64,000 bases of DNA from Pegoplata infirma (taxonomy: Eukaryota > Arthropoda > Insecta > Diptera > Anthomyiidae): assembly GCA_963921195.1 (NCBI GenBank), contig OY992538.1, positions 80,748,093 to 80,812,092 of the forward strand, written 5' to 3'. The stretch's first letter is position 1. Every line of letters begins with the position of its first letter. The notes beneath the pieces were generated by a model that was given only the letters and a program-made list of their open reading frames with translations, was not told the origin of the DNA and did no database searches. This document shows, one piece after another, positions 11,930-23,165 of the stretch. The position numbers and the translations under genes were made by a program.

Positions 11930-12660
11930 GACCATTATTTCAGTATATAAAAAAAGTACCAAAAGTACACTTTTTTACCCATTTTACCCCCGTAGAATCA
12001 ACATTGGCGAAAACCCAGACTTAATGAATCTTTTTCCGGGAGGTGAACCTACATTGCAAATTTCAAGTTTCTAGTACTATTACTTAAGGAAATATAAAAG
12101 GTACCAAAAGTACAGTTTTTTACCCTTTTTACCCCCTTAGAATCAACATTGGCAAAAACCAAGCCTTACTGGATATATATTCCAGGATGTGAACATACAA
12201 ACCAAATTTCAAGTCTCTATGACCATTATTTCAGGAGATATAAAAAGTACCAAAAGTACGGTTTTTACCCTTTTTACCCCCTTAGAATCAACACTGAAAA
12301 AAATCCGGCCTTAGTGTATCTGTGTTCCGGGAGGTGAACATACAGTCCAAATTTCAAGTCTCTATGATCATTATTTCAGGAGATATAAAAAGTACCAAAA
12401 GTACAGTTTTTTACCCTTTTTACCCCCTTAGAATCAACACTGACAAAAATCCAGCCTTAGTGGATCTATACTCCGGGAGGTGAACATACAGTCCAAATTT
12501 CAAGTCTCTACGACCATTACTTCAGGAGATATAAAAAGTACCAAAAGTACAGTTTTTTACCCTTTTTACCCCCTTAGAATCAACACTGACAAAAATCCAG
12601 CCTTAGTGGATCTATATTCCGGGAGGTGAACCTACAGTCCAAATTTCAAGTCTGTAGCTT
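11930..12660. repeat. ~145-bp tandem repeats in E3
   Basis: Five or so copies with 'gaacatacagtccaaatttc' and 'cagccttagtggatctata', same orientation as in E2. Neighbouring units near the right end are almost identical, suggesting recent homogenisation. Confidence 0.8.
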
Positions 12661-12738
12661 CAGCGGTTTGGGCTGGGCGATGATGAATCAGTCAATAAGT
12701 CAGTCAGTCAGTCAGTCACATTACTCTTTTATATATAT

Positions 12739-13836
12739 AGATTACTGAATGGGTCATTTTTGACCCAAATCCAAGAAGGCTTAACCATTTTTTTTTAAAG
12801 ATTATGTATAACTACGAAATTAAACTTTGGGTAAAAAACACACAAGCCAATTTATATTTATTTATAGCACAAAATTTAAGATTTCAACTTCAAATTTTCT
12901 GCGGGGGTCATATATGAGGCGTGCACTTTTTCCCAGGGGGGTAAAGTTGAAATTTGTGTTAAAAATGGGTCAACTTTCGATGAGGCGGGGGAGCTCAAAA
13001 TAAGAAATTTTGACACGCTATTTTTTTTTAAACCATAATCTACGTGGTATTGCCTTTCAAATAAATCGAAAAAATTGACATGTTCTAAACGAAACTTTTA
13101 AGATGGAAGCAAAAGAGCGTTGGTACTTTTTGGGCAAAAAATCCCAATTTTTGTTTTTGATTTTTTTTTTTTTTAATTTAAAATGGTGTAACTTTTTAAC
13201 AAACAGAGATATTTTAGTCGTTATGGTTTTAAAATATCATAAATTTATTTAGTTAACTAATAATTTAGGCTTAAAAAAATCGGACGTTAGGGGACTAACT
13301 TATTCTCGAAAAACTGGACCAGGATCGGAAAAAAATAAAATTTTCCCCATTCAAATGACTATAAATCGGAAAGTAAAAGAGATAACGAGCTATAAATCAA
13401 AACGTAAAGGAGATAAAAGTATGCATTTACCAGCGCTTTAAAAAAATCCGAATTTCATAAAAATCGGATAATAAACAACAAATTGCTTGCCAATTTGTTT
13501 AGTGGCCCCTGGAGGCGCCCTTATTGAACATGTGGGCTCCTCCGTCCAAACTTAAGCTCGATTTACGTTACCTATAACCGGTATAAATTTCATTGCAATC
13601 AGGGGGCTAATCACGTAAAACGAAAACGATAGACAATGCATAAATGACATCAAAATACATATCGTTTTGAAGGGAAATTTGAAAGTTTTTCTTTATTATA
13701 TTATTAAAGAGTGTTGTCTAACCCAGAAACATTAAAAAAATTGGAAACATTTTGTTTAGTTTAGTAACAACAATGCTCCAAAAATCGACGATAATCAACT
13801 ATCGTTTTACGTGATCACAGTCCAGTTTAGTACTTA
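12739..13836. repeat. Right arm of the inverted repeat begun at 6500, with a small TIR insertion
   Basis: Bases 13500-13620 pair with 6500-6610. The remaining sequence is A/T-rich, with 'gggcccc'-type remnants and no ORF. From about 13613 to 13817 lies a ~205-bp insertion whose ends 'cacgtaaaacgaaaacgata' and 'actatcgttttacgtg' are inverted. Confidence 0.5.
13613..13818. mobile_element. ~205-bp MITE with CACGTAAAACGA ends
   Basis: Left 'cacgtaaaacgaaaacgata' and right 'tatcgttttacgtg' form terminal inverted repeats. Comparison with the related copy near 14600, which lacks this block, supports an insertion. The target duplication is unclear. Confidence 0.55.
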
Positions 13837-14629
13837 CACAGAAAAAAATATTGAGAAAAAAATTTAAGTAATCACTTGTTTAAATTTTTAAATAAGATTT
13901 GAGTAATTATTTAATTGACGCAATTAAAAATTTACTCAAAAACTAAAAAAAAAATTTGAGTAAATAATTTAATACAAAATTTAATAATTTTTTTTATTTT
14001 TTTTATTCTCTTCGTGTTTTGAATTCTCGTTTAGTTTATAGTTTTTTGTGTATGTATATGAAAGTTTGAAATCATCTTTATGAAATTTTCCAATGTCTTC
14101 AAGACATAAATAAATTTGGTAAAGTTTAAAAAAACATTTTTTTCGAAAAAAAAATGTGAAACTTTTTTAAACTTTTTAAAAAAATAAATTGATAAACTTT
14201 GAGTAAATTTTTACTTGACACAATTAAAAAGTTACTCAAAAAATTGAAAAATTTTTAATTAAATTTTTAATAGTATCCATTAAAATTTTTTTAGTAAGCA
14301 TTTAATTACACAGTGATACAAAATCGAACTTTCGGAATCGGAATGGGATGAAACCAAAAGCAAATGAAATCTGACGTTTTCCATAACAAAACCCTCAAGG
14401 CCTTTCTTTTAGGTCAGAGCTAGATTTTATTTTACACGCATTTAAAGTTGGTGATTTTAAAGCATTTAAAGTTTTTGTGTACTAAACATGTCCTACTTTA
14501 AAGGCCCCTGGTGGTGCCCTTATTGGACATGTAGGGTCCAGCTTCCAAACTTATGCTCAAAATTACTTCAGCTATGACTGGTATGAATTTTGCTGCAATC
14601 GGTCCAGTACCTATTTACTGAATAGCCAA

Positions 14630-14682
14630 ATTATTAAAACAGACCACTGTACACCGTTGCGTATGATTGTTATTTAAAGGCA
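14630..14682. repeat. Long flanking direct repeat, left copy (right copy about 16097-16150)
   Basis: 'gtatgattgttatttaaagg' preceded by 'caccgttgc' occurs on both sides of the insertion. The 33 bases nearest the 3' end are identical and a further ~20 upstream are similar. It may be an unusually long target duplication or a pre-existing tandem repeat. Confidence 0.7.
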
Positions 14683-16096
14683 ATCTATATATATAAAAAT
14701 GGATGTGTGTATGTATGTATGTATGTATGTATGTATGTATGTGTGTATGTATGTTCCGTATGGACTCGAAAACGGCTGGACCGATCTTGATGAAATTTTC
14801 AGGGAATATTCAGAATAGTCTGGGGAGTAACACTGTGTGGTCAGATTTTTGATTTTTTGTCGGTGGGCGGAGGGGCGTGGCAAAATCAACTTTTTACATT
14901 CCACCACTAATGACATCTATATATAAAAAAACGAATGAAGCGATTTTGATGAAATTAAAACCAAAGATAGTACTAACCGAGTACTAAGTATGTGCCAAAT
15001 AAGAGGGTTGTTGGACAAAGGGTCGTAAAATGTCATGCTTTTTTGCCTGTGGGCGGAAGGGTGGTCAAAATCGAATTTTTACATTGCCCCACTAATGACA
15101 TCTATATATAAAAAACGGATGGACCGATTTTGATGAAATTTAAACCAACGATAGTACTTACCAAGTGCCAAATAGCTATGTGCCAAATTTGAGCGTGATC
15201 GGACAAATGGGAAAAAAATGCCATGCCCCTTTGTATTGAATTGAATGTTATTTCTGCATGCTCCGCAATAACGCAAAAATTGTTGATTCGATTTTAATTA
15301 AATTTTCAGCACTGATAGTTTTAACCGAGTGCGGAACTATAGGCCATATTATACTACGATTGGAAAAAGGGGCGTAAAATGCCACGCCCCTTTGTACTAT
15401 ACTGGACGTTGCCTGCCTGTTTCGCAATCACGCAAAAACAGCTGCACCGATTCTCTTGACATTTTCACTACATACAGTGCTAACCAAATGCATATGTAGG
15501 CCATATAAGATCGTTAATGGAAAAAAGGATCAAAAGTGCAACGCCCTTTGTACTATACTGACCACGATTGAACAAAGAGGCGTAAATTGCCACGCCCCTT
15601 TGTTTTATACTGAACGTTATATCTGCCTGTTTTGAAATCATCCAAAAACGGATAAGCCGAATCTGTCACTACTGATAGAATTTACCGAGCGGGAACTGTA
15701 GGTCCAATGTAGAGCGCGATTCGCCAAGAGGGTATAAAATGTCTCTCCCGTTTTTCATAAACAAAAAGTTATTTCCTCCTCTTTCTCAATCACACAAAAA
15801 CGGCAAAACTGATGTCATGGAAATTTAGACTATCACGATTCAATAAAAATGCGTTAAATGACTCGCCCTCTGTACTTTACTTAACGTTATGTCTGTCTGT
15901 TTCGAAATCACGCAAAAACGGCTGAACCGATTTTGTTGAGATTTCTCTATAGATAGTGCTAACCCAGGGTGAAACCGAAGGTTACTAGCTGGACCCGGAC
16001 CCGTGCTTTAATTTTGTCCTACACTATATTTAAATTAAGATGCAATATAAAACAGTTTTTTTCTTAGGGCCAGCAACGCGGACCGGGTATAGCTAG
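14683..16096. mobile_element. Insertion with (TGTA)n head and 'gctagttatt' tail
   Basis: Starts 'ctatatatataaaaatggat' followed by a 'tgta/tgtg' run (14700-14755) and ends 'gaccgggtatagctagtt'. It holds about six diverged repeats of 'aaaacggctgaaccgatttt' with 'aaaatgccacgcccctttgt', spaced roughly 200-240 bp. It lies between two direct copies of 'gttgcgtatgattgttattt' (see separate entry). The head and tail resemble fly and moth elements often filed as Helitron-like, but I cannot assign a class. Confidence 0.5.
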
Positions 16097-16473
16097 TTAT
16101 TAATATAAACCACCGGCCACCGTTGCGTATGATTGTTATTTAAAGGCAATTACAATATTAATCATTCGCCACTAATACAGTTTTCAAGCATTTATTATTA
16201 TAATTATAATAAAAGTGCACTAACTTCAAATGCGTGTATAAAAAAAATCTAGCTCTGAACTAGAAAAAAGCCTTGAGGGGTTTGTTATGGAATATGTCAA
16301 CTCTCATTTCCTTTTGGTTTCATCCCATTCCGATTTTGAGTGTTGCACTGTGTTATTTTTTATTAAAAATTTACTCAATACTATTAAATCGTTTACTGGT
16401 GCAAAATTGAGTAAATTTTTACTCAATAGTATTAAAAATTTACTCAAATTTATTTTTTATTTTTTTCTGTGTA

Positions 16474-17243
16474 CTGAATTGCCGAATTATTTCCAAAAAA
16501 AATCTATTATAAACCCCTGAAAGACCTTCCTTGTTACTCCTAATATAAAATTTTTGCTTGATATTCATTTAAATCGGTCTATTGGCAACAAAAACTATTC
16601 TCTTTTACTTTAAATTTCGTTTGTGTGTGTTTTTTCTCTAGTTTAATATCTAATAAGAAATAGATCTAATCGGATCCATGTTTGGGCCTAGGACCAATTT
16701 TCCGAAAAACAGTGCACTGCTGTGAATTTTTATAAAGAAACCTCTGCATATTTTGAGTTTTTCACTTTTGTAGCATTGAAGGGTATTCACCATGGCGTGC
16801 TAACCAATTTGTCCAAATTCTGATTAATTTATTACTTTTAGCATAGGGTTTTTTATATTTGCTAAATAATCTTGACAATGGAATCTGACAAATTCCGAAA
16901 CACGTGTCGATTAAGTCTTGCAAAAATGATAAACATAAATAAATTTAAAACAGAAAAATAATTTTCTTGAAAATTATTCTTTGAGAATATCATAGTTTTA
17001 ATTAGTAAAGGAAATTATGACCTCGAGCTAGAAAAACCCTACTCAAAATAACACAAAAAATCTTTAGAATTGTTATAAAAACCAACATATCAATTTTTTT
17101 AATAAATAAAGAAATAAAACAAACCATATTTTCACGCTAAAAGTTAAAAAAAGTCAAAAATTCCACTTTGACATTGAATTCCTTAAATAGTACACAATTA
17201 ATTTTAATGAAAATTGAACTAACAATATGTCAAGTTCAACTAA
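16474..17243. repeat. Mixed repeats, third copy of the 1-680 family
   Basis: Bases 16856-17045 match 483-675 ('aatcttgacaatgga', 'ttccgaaacacgtgtcgat'). Bases 16789-16830 are an inverted copy of 179-222. The rest (16474-16788 and 17046-17243) is A/T-rich without recognised content. Confidence 0.55.
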
Positions 17244-17246
17244 TTA

Positions 17247-18191
17247 CACAGGGTCACAAAAAATGACCTTTTTCAATTTGCCTGACATTTGACAACTGAT
17301 TTATATGGAGTTTAGTGTGCTGATTTCGAATCTGTTATCCGATTTTTTCCATCAGCTCGCGTTCGCGAGCAAATCGCTGTTAAAGAGTAAAAAAGGTGCG
17401 TTTTTTACCAACTTTGCAAAGCTATAATTTCTAAAACTTATTTTAGAGCCTGAGTTTTAATCACGAACTTAACTAAATTGGATGCGAGGATTCCAAAACT
17501 GGTATTAACTTTTTTCTGATAGCTTTAGTTTTCGAGTTATGACGCAAGTAAATTTCGAAAAATTCTTTTCATTATTCCAGCCAAACCACTCTTGTGATTG
17601 ACCTTATATTTACATCATATGCTTACTTGATTTTGGGAATTGTTCCAAGGAATGTGTGGTGTGGGTAGGTGGCGTGGGCGTGACACCTCCCATGTAACCC
17701 AAAACAACAAACTGCTTTTATTTGGCTCCTGAAAAATATTTTTCAACAAATTTGAGTACAGGATGCTAATTTTTGTTTGCTTAACTTTGTAGAAAATATA
17801 GGCAAGATTGGGTTAAGGGGCGTGGCACCTCTCTTATAACATGAAACTACAAATTTTTTTTTTTATCGAATTCTGGCATAAATGAGAATTTCAAAATTTT
17901 ATTTTAGCAATATCTCAAAAACTAAAGATGACTCAATAAAACGAATGGCATTTTTGGAATCAGCATATCCAACATACCTAAAATCGTCATTCACTTTTTT
18001 AATTCAAGACCAGTGTTGGTAAATATGGACTCACAAATATGCCAAAAATAGCCTATTTTCAAAGTTTCCTGAGGCTATATCTCGAAAACTAGAGCTGACC
18101 CAAAAAAACGGAAGGCAGATTTGAAATCAGCGTACCCCAATTACCCAAAATTAGCTATCAAAACCCGGGGAAAAAAAAGTGTTGCCCTGTG
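17247..18191. mobile_element. TTA-flanked TIR element (PIF/Harbinger-like), 945 bp
   Basis: Ends 'cacagggtcacaaaaaa' and 'aaagtgttgccctgtg', flanked by TTA at 17244-17246 and 18192-18194. The interior carries 'atatctcgaaaactagagc'-type repeats and a short palindrome 'gctcgcgttcgcgagc' at about 17355. It has no ORF of note. It shares the CACAG start and TTA target with the element at 14309. Confidence 0.55.
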
Positions 18192-18356
18192 TTATCTATC
18201 CATAAAAAATTACAAAAACATATTGATCGCACATTCAAATGGTACCAAAGTGGCGATTAATTGAAATTTATACTTAAATTAAGTTTTTGTTATAAAAGTT
18301 GGTATGGGGTAAAAGTAGATAAAATTCTGCAACACTAGTTATCAAAAGCAATCAAC

Positions 18357-19497
18357 TAGGGTTGCCAGATTTGAAATAGGGAATAACAGTACATTTGGTC
18401 TCAAAAAACAGTACATTGCAAAAAAAACAGTACTTTTTTAAAAGTCTTATTTTATATCAAACTACAAAAACTTGGCCCTTTTACCCTGGTTTTAAACAGA
18501 TTTCAGCCAAAACGAGCATAAAAGATAGTTTACAGAACGGGGGAACATTTTAGGTAAACCGTCTCAAATTTATTCTATTTTTTTATCAGTGTTGAAAAAA
18601 ATTGCTGATTGACTTTTTGGAGCTTGTCTTAGTTGCCACGATATCTTACTTGTAAAACTTTTGTAGTCTATGCTTTCGCTTAACTAAAACGCCGATCTTC
18701 CTATCAAAAACATATGAAAAAACCCATAAAACAGTGTTTTATTTAAAACACGACTTTAAAAAGCAAACGCGAGAAAGGTATTATTGCACTCAAACAAAGG
18801 CCTAACTAAGTTTTTGGAAAATGTTTTTTCCCCACTATTTAGTAAAATTTATTAAAAATTTTGGAAATTTCTTTGATAATTTGCAACCAATTAGTTCAGT
18901 ATATTTATCTTAGAATTGATGAAGTTTTTTCTTCAGGTTTAGTAAATTTTAACTAAGCAAGGTAGAGCGAAAAGGGCAAAAATGTTGAATCAAAATCTAT
19001 GACGATACTTAATAGACCCAATGGGACTGGGCCTAAGGTGGTCTGTACCCATGGGTTCCGAACCTAATTGGGTCTGCCCACAATCGGAACTTTAAATGAG
19101 ATGTACTCAATAAAATAAATTTTTTCCCATTTTTTAGTTTTTTCTTATTTTTCAGAAAAATTTAGACGAAAAGAAGGAAGGCATGGCAATGGAGCTAAAT
19201 CATTATAGAATTTAGTTAAGTTTCCCACTTTTTAAATAATTTTTTTTTTGAGTGTGGTATAAAATTTTATTGCATTTAATTGCTCCTTTTTAAAAATTGG
19301 ATTAAAATTTTGTCAAATATGAAACATTTTTCGAAAAATGTTACATTTTGGTGATGAGTATAAAAAAACAGTACAAAAACAGTACACGCTTTAAAAAACA
19401 GTACTTTTGCGTACTGTTTTAGGTGGTGTGCATAAAACAGTACTTTTTATAAAAAACAGTACATGTACTGTTTAAAACAGTAGGAATGGCAACCCTA
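18357..19497. mobile_element. hAT-type non-autonomous element, 1141 bp
   Basis: Terminal inverted repeats 'tagggttgcca' and 'tggcaacccta', with an exact 8-bp target duplication CAATCAAC (18349-18356 and 19498-19505). An 8-bp duplication with this style of end is diagnostic of the hAT superfamily. Both subterminal regions are packed with 'aacagtac' copies (for example 18386, 18407, 18427; 19366, 19378, 19396), the likely transposase-binding clusters. There is no transposase, so mobilisation would need a relative elsewhere. Confidence 0.85.
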
Positions 19498-19505
19498 CAA
19501 TCAAC

Positions 19506-20635
19506 TAACAATAAGTTGTTTACTTTTTTTTCGGTGAGCTGTCAAAGTTAGCAAATTATTGCAGTGTTTGAAAAAAGTAAAAAAAATTAAATTATTTACA
19601 ATTCAAGCGATTATTAGTAGTATTAAGTCTTTTAAAAGAAAATCTTTTATAATGGAACTAAATTGTAAATTTTTTTTGTTTACAAAAATAGTGTCTTTAC
19701 GTTTTTAATAATTTTTTTAAAAAGGGTCCGAAATTGGGATATTTTCCATATTTAGTGGGCCACACATATTAAGTTAGTAATAGTTGGATTTAGTTTTGTG
19801 GATTTTAATAAAGTATAGGATATCAGCTTTTATTTAAAAGAAAAAAAAAAGTACAGACAATGCCCGGCCCTTTTTTTTTTATTCCCATTTTTGTGTAAAA
19901 AGTCTAGGTATCATTTATTAAACAAGACCATTATATGTGTGTTTATACCCTTCAACTACAGTATGGGCTTACACTCACTTTGTCATTCCGTATGTAACGC
20001 ATCGAAATATGGGTCTAGGACCCCTTAAAGTGTATATTATTGATCACTGATCGATTCTAAGACATTCTGTGACTAACCGTGTGTCCGTCCGTCCGTCTGT
20101 TGTTGAGCACACCATAAAGTACATAAAACAAGAGCTAGAATCCTGAAGTTTGTCACAAATATGTATAATGATCATAGGCTGGTTAAGTTCTTGAACGAGC
20201 AAAATCGGACCAGGGGGAAAAGTTCCCACTTGAAGAACTAAAATTACCCCAGAAAAATATTTTTTTTACAAGTTTTATTTGTATATTTGTTCAATAAATG
20301 AAACATTTTAATGCCATATGAAGTTCATCGACCTGAATTTGAACCAAGGGGATCAGGAATGCCAATTTTTTCGGTCCGCCCCTTTTTGGGGGCGTGTATA
20401 GAAAAAATAATTTAAATAATGATAAATTAAGTGTGTTTTAATTTTTATTAAATAATAAAAATTAGTTATTTTTCGACCTTTTAATTGTGCAATGAAAAAG
20501 AGTTTATTCTGATTCGAGGCCTTTTCACCTCCGAAACGATCGTCAATTCATTCCTGAAAATTGCCAAAATTTTTGAAAGCAAGAAACTCTATGAGTATTT
20601 AATGGGAGAATATCCTAATAAAGAAAGTAGAGTTA
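19506..20635. repeat. A/T-rich DNA with a GTCC-rich fly repeat fragment
   Basis: Bases about 19960-20230 ('gtcattccgtatgtaacgca', 'gtccgtccgtccgtctgttg', 'aaaatcggaccaggggg') match the family also found at 36200-36410 (inverted), 38045-38105, 42625-42960 and 46495-46950. Bases 20490-20527 are a perfect inverted partner of 22036-22074 ('gattcgaggccttttca'). Confidence 0.6.
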
Positions 20636-20643
20636 TCATAAGT

Positions 20644-21998
20644 CATGGACGTATACAGGGGGTGGGCACAGGGGGCACGTGCCCCCCCCCCTTTTCGATT
20701 TGAAAAATTTAAAAATTTAAAAATTTAAAAAAAAAATTAAAAAAAAAATTAAAACAATAAAAAAAAGTTATTTCTATCGAAATATCAGTAAAATATGTTT
20801 AAAGACACTTAATATTGGTTTTATCTAATAAAAATTATGTGTCAGGTCATGAAAATAAATTTCTATAAAAAATTTTCAAACTATAATATTTAAGACACTT
20901 TTTCTCAGATTCTAAAAAGTTTTTTTCTATCCCTAGTAAAAATATTATGCTAATTTTACTAAATAGATCTAATTTGATCCGTAAAATGGTTGTATCAAAT
21001 AATATCTAATTGTATTACTTTAGATCAAAAAATATAAAAATTGATACAATTTGATCCTGAATTTGGTCAAATCTAATTAGATCAAATTGATCTTATAATA
21101 TCTATTTTTATACAATTTGATGAGCAAAACCAAAATACGAATCTAATCATATATGGAGCAATATCTAACCATATAAAGTTGATCAACCGTATCAAAGTGA
21201 TAGATAAAATTTTATCTAAATTTATACGGAAGCATATTAACTCATATAAGATTGTATCAAATTATATATGATTATATCAGAAAATTTTTACTCGGGATAG
21301 AAACATTTTTAGATTCTAATACATTTTTTCATATGGCGCTCACGCATAAATCTTACGTGAAGCAATAAAAAGATTATTTTAAAATCTTCAAACTTGACTG
21401 CTTCGAAAATGGAACGCGCTAACTTACGAATACGTAACAGTAGGTCCACAAAAAGGAGCATTCGAAATATCGAAAAAAAAATTAATACGCTTAAAAAGTT
21501 TGGTAAGATTATTTGGAATAAGGAGGTTAAACTCTATTTAGTTTATATATTTTGATTTTGGAAAACAATTTTAATTTTTTGCAATTCAATGGATTTTTGC
21601 CAAAAGTGCTTACTTTTGATATTTATCGCAAATACCAATTCCAATATAAAATTTCTGATGGTGACACTTTTAGGTTACATATTGTTTCCAAGAACCATTT
21701 CTTATAAAAAAAAAACTCTGAACCTGAGAATTTGTCAGACAATATTTTCTTAAAAAAATTAGTTTTTCAAATGAAAATTCGTAGATTCAAACATTTTTCC
21801 TGTAAAAGGATTTTGAGTTTTCTAGAATTTTTTTTATAAAAAAATCTGTATTAAAAGGCATTTTTGTTTTATAATAATAAAGGCAAAATCGTGAGCGGGG
21901 GGGGGGGGGGGGGTGCTAGTTAAAAATAAATAGGTTCTGACGAACAAATTCTGGGAGTTGTGCCCCCCCCCGTTTTCAAAATCCTGGATACGTCGCTG
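20644..21998. mobile_element. hAT-type element, 1355 bp, GACGTATACAGG ends
   Basis: Ends 'catggacgtatacaggg' and 'cctggatacgtcgctg', with the exact 8-bp duplication TCATAAGT (20636-20643 and 21999-22006). Just inside both ends lie G- or C-runs ('gtgccccccccc'). A related, longer copy is at 52904-55940. It holds a nested MITE (20931-21296). No transposase ORF. The interior has repeated 'cagattct' and 'atttt' phrases shared with 53200-53620. Confidence 0.85.
20931..21296. mobile_element. MITE with CCCTAGTAAAAAT ends, nested in a hAT
   Basis: Ends 'ccctagtaaaaat' and 'atttttactcggg' are inverted. The interior is built from 'gatctaatttgatc' and 'tatcaaat' palindromic phrases. The same end sequence occurs at 53669, 55533 (reverse) and 56405 (reverse). 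Confidence 0.6.
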
Positions 21999-22074
21999 TC
22001 ATAAGTACTTGTTATGTTATTTCATAATGGGGAACATGAAAAGGCCTCGAATCAGAATAAACTCTTTTTCATTG

Positions 22075-22930
22075 CATAATGATAAATTTTTATTAATTAG
22101 GTGCAAAAACTGACATCAATTTTTTTGGCAACGTTTATCGCTAGGGGAAGGTGTCCCCCATAGTCTCCCGGTAAACCCTCCCCCCTTAGCCAATAAAACG
22201 TCCCCTCCAGTTGTTTTTTGTAGCTTTATTATATGTTCAAGGGTTTCGTGTTTTTTTTCGAAAAACATAAAAAACGACTAAAAGATTAAAAAAAAAATTT
22301 GCTAATTTTTTTTTCTAAAATGCTGTGTTTTTATGTATTTATGATAATTCGTTAATAAAAAACTATAATATTCCCATAAATCACTTTTTCCGGATAAATT
22401 TGTACATTTATGAGATTTTGTAAAAAACAAAAATTGGATTTAAAAAAAAAATTATAATAGTATAAATACATATTATGCGTTCTTTCTTTAATTACTTTAC
22501 TAGCACATTATGTACACTTTAATTTCCATTTTTTTTTTTATTAATTTATCGCTTTTCATTCCAAAGTTACAGCAAAAATTGTGAACTATAACCCTTTTTC
22601 CGAAAAACAAAAAAACGCCTAACAGGTTAAAAAAAAAAAAAAAATTCCAATTTTTTTTTTCCAAAATGTGTATTTTTACGTGTTTATATTAGGTCATCAA
22701 TAAAAAATATAATATTCTAAAACTACTGCTGAATTAATCGCCATTTTGGGTACCATCGAACCCACTGTGGATCGGTTTAAAAGTTACAGAATTTTGGCAA
22801 ATGAAAAACTATTTTTAGCCACTGTGTACTGCATCACACAGTGGCTAGCCATGGCGTACTGCATCACTTTTAAAATTGGACACTAGACTAAAACCATTAT
22901 CATGTTTCAAAAAAAAAAAAAAGAAATAAA
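22075..22930. repeat. Two diverged ~342-bp direct repeats
   Basis: 'tcgaaaaacataaaaaacga' (about 22259) and 'ccgaaaaacaaaaaaacgcc' (about 22600) begin parallel stretches that both continue to 'aaaatataatattc'-like ends. Bases 22820-22850 contain a small palindrome around 'cactgtgtactgcatcacac'. No gene. Confidence 0.5.
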
Positions 22931-23027
22931 TAAAAACTTCAGTGAGCCTTAAAAAAGAGCTCGAGCTAAGTTTTCAAAACTTTTCGGGGGTCTTGGTATA
23001 CTAATGTATACTTTAATTTTTTTCGGT

Positions 23028-23165
23028 CTCATTCAATAAACACTCGGTAACACTATCGGTAACAACAGTGCACAGTCTTATAAACGGATAAATTTATTCA
23101 ATAAACACTCGGTAACAACAAATTTGTTGCACAGTGTTATAAACGGATAAATTTATTCAATAAAT
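23028..23165. repeat. Two ~70-bp tandem repeats
   Basis: 'ttcaataaacactcggtaac' recurs at about 23032 and 23097, each followed by 'gttataaacggataaattta'-like sequence. Confidence 0.75.

Larger units (their letters stand above)
9533..12738 (+). mobile_element. Minisatellite-bearing element E3, head to tail with E2
   Basis: Starts with 'actagcttaccatcccggta' directly after the 'atatatatag' end of E2 and ends with 'tcagtcagtcagtcacatta' and 'cttttatatatatagat'. It has the same internal order as E2 but a far longer array. E3 follows E2 without spacer, which fits a tandem insertion or a rolling-circle product. No coding capacity. Confidence 0.5.
14309..16352. mobile_element. TTA-flanked TIR element (PIF/Harbinger-like), nested
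   Basis: Ends 'cacagtgatacaaaatcg' and 'gttgcactgtg', flanked by TTA at 14306-14308 and 16353-16355. The terminal inverted repeat is about 170 bp long and includes 'ggaatgggatgaaaccaaaa' and its reverse complement near 16315. A third copy of this end is at about 43732-43860. A 3-bp TTA duplication fits the PIF/Harbinger TWA preference. No transposase ORF. Confidence 0.6.
13837..16471. mobile_element. TA-flanked TIR element (Tc1/mariner-like MITE), carrying nested insertions
   Basis: The ends are 'cacagaaaaaaatattgag' and 'tttattttttctgtg'-like, flanked by TA at 13835-13836 and 16472-16473. Both subterminal regions are rich in 'ttgagtaaat/atttactcaa' motifs. The related sequences at about 14610 and about 6520 (inverted) read straight through 'tactgaat' with no insert, so a TA target is supported by comparison. 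No transposase is visible. The original element was probably about 590 bp before the insertion at 14309-16352. Confidence 0.6.
20490..22074. repeat. ~38-bp inverted repeat whose loop holds a hAT element
   Basis: 20490-20527 and 22036-22074 are inverted copies ('tttattctgattcgaggcct' against 'aggcctcgaatcagaataaa'). The hAT element at 20644-21998 fills most of the space between them. Confidence 0.75.
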
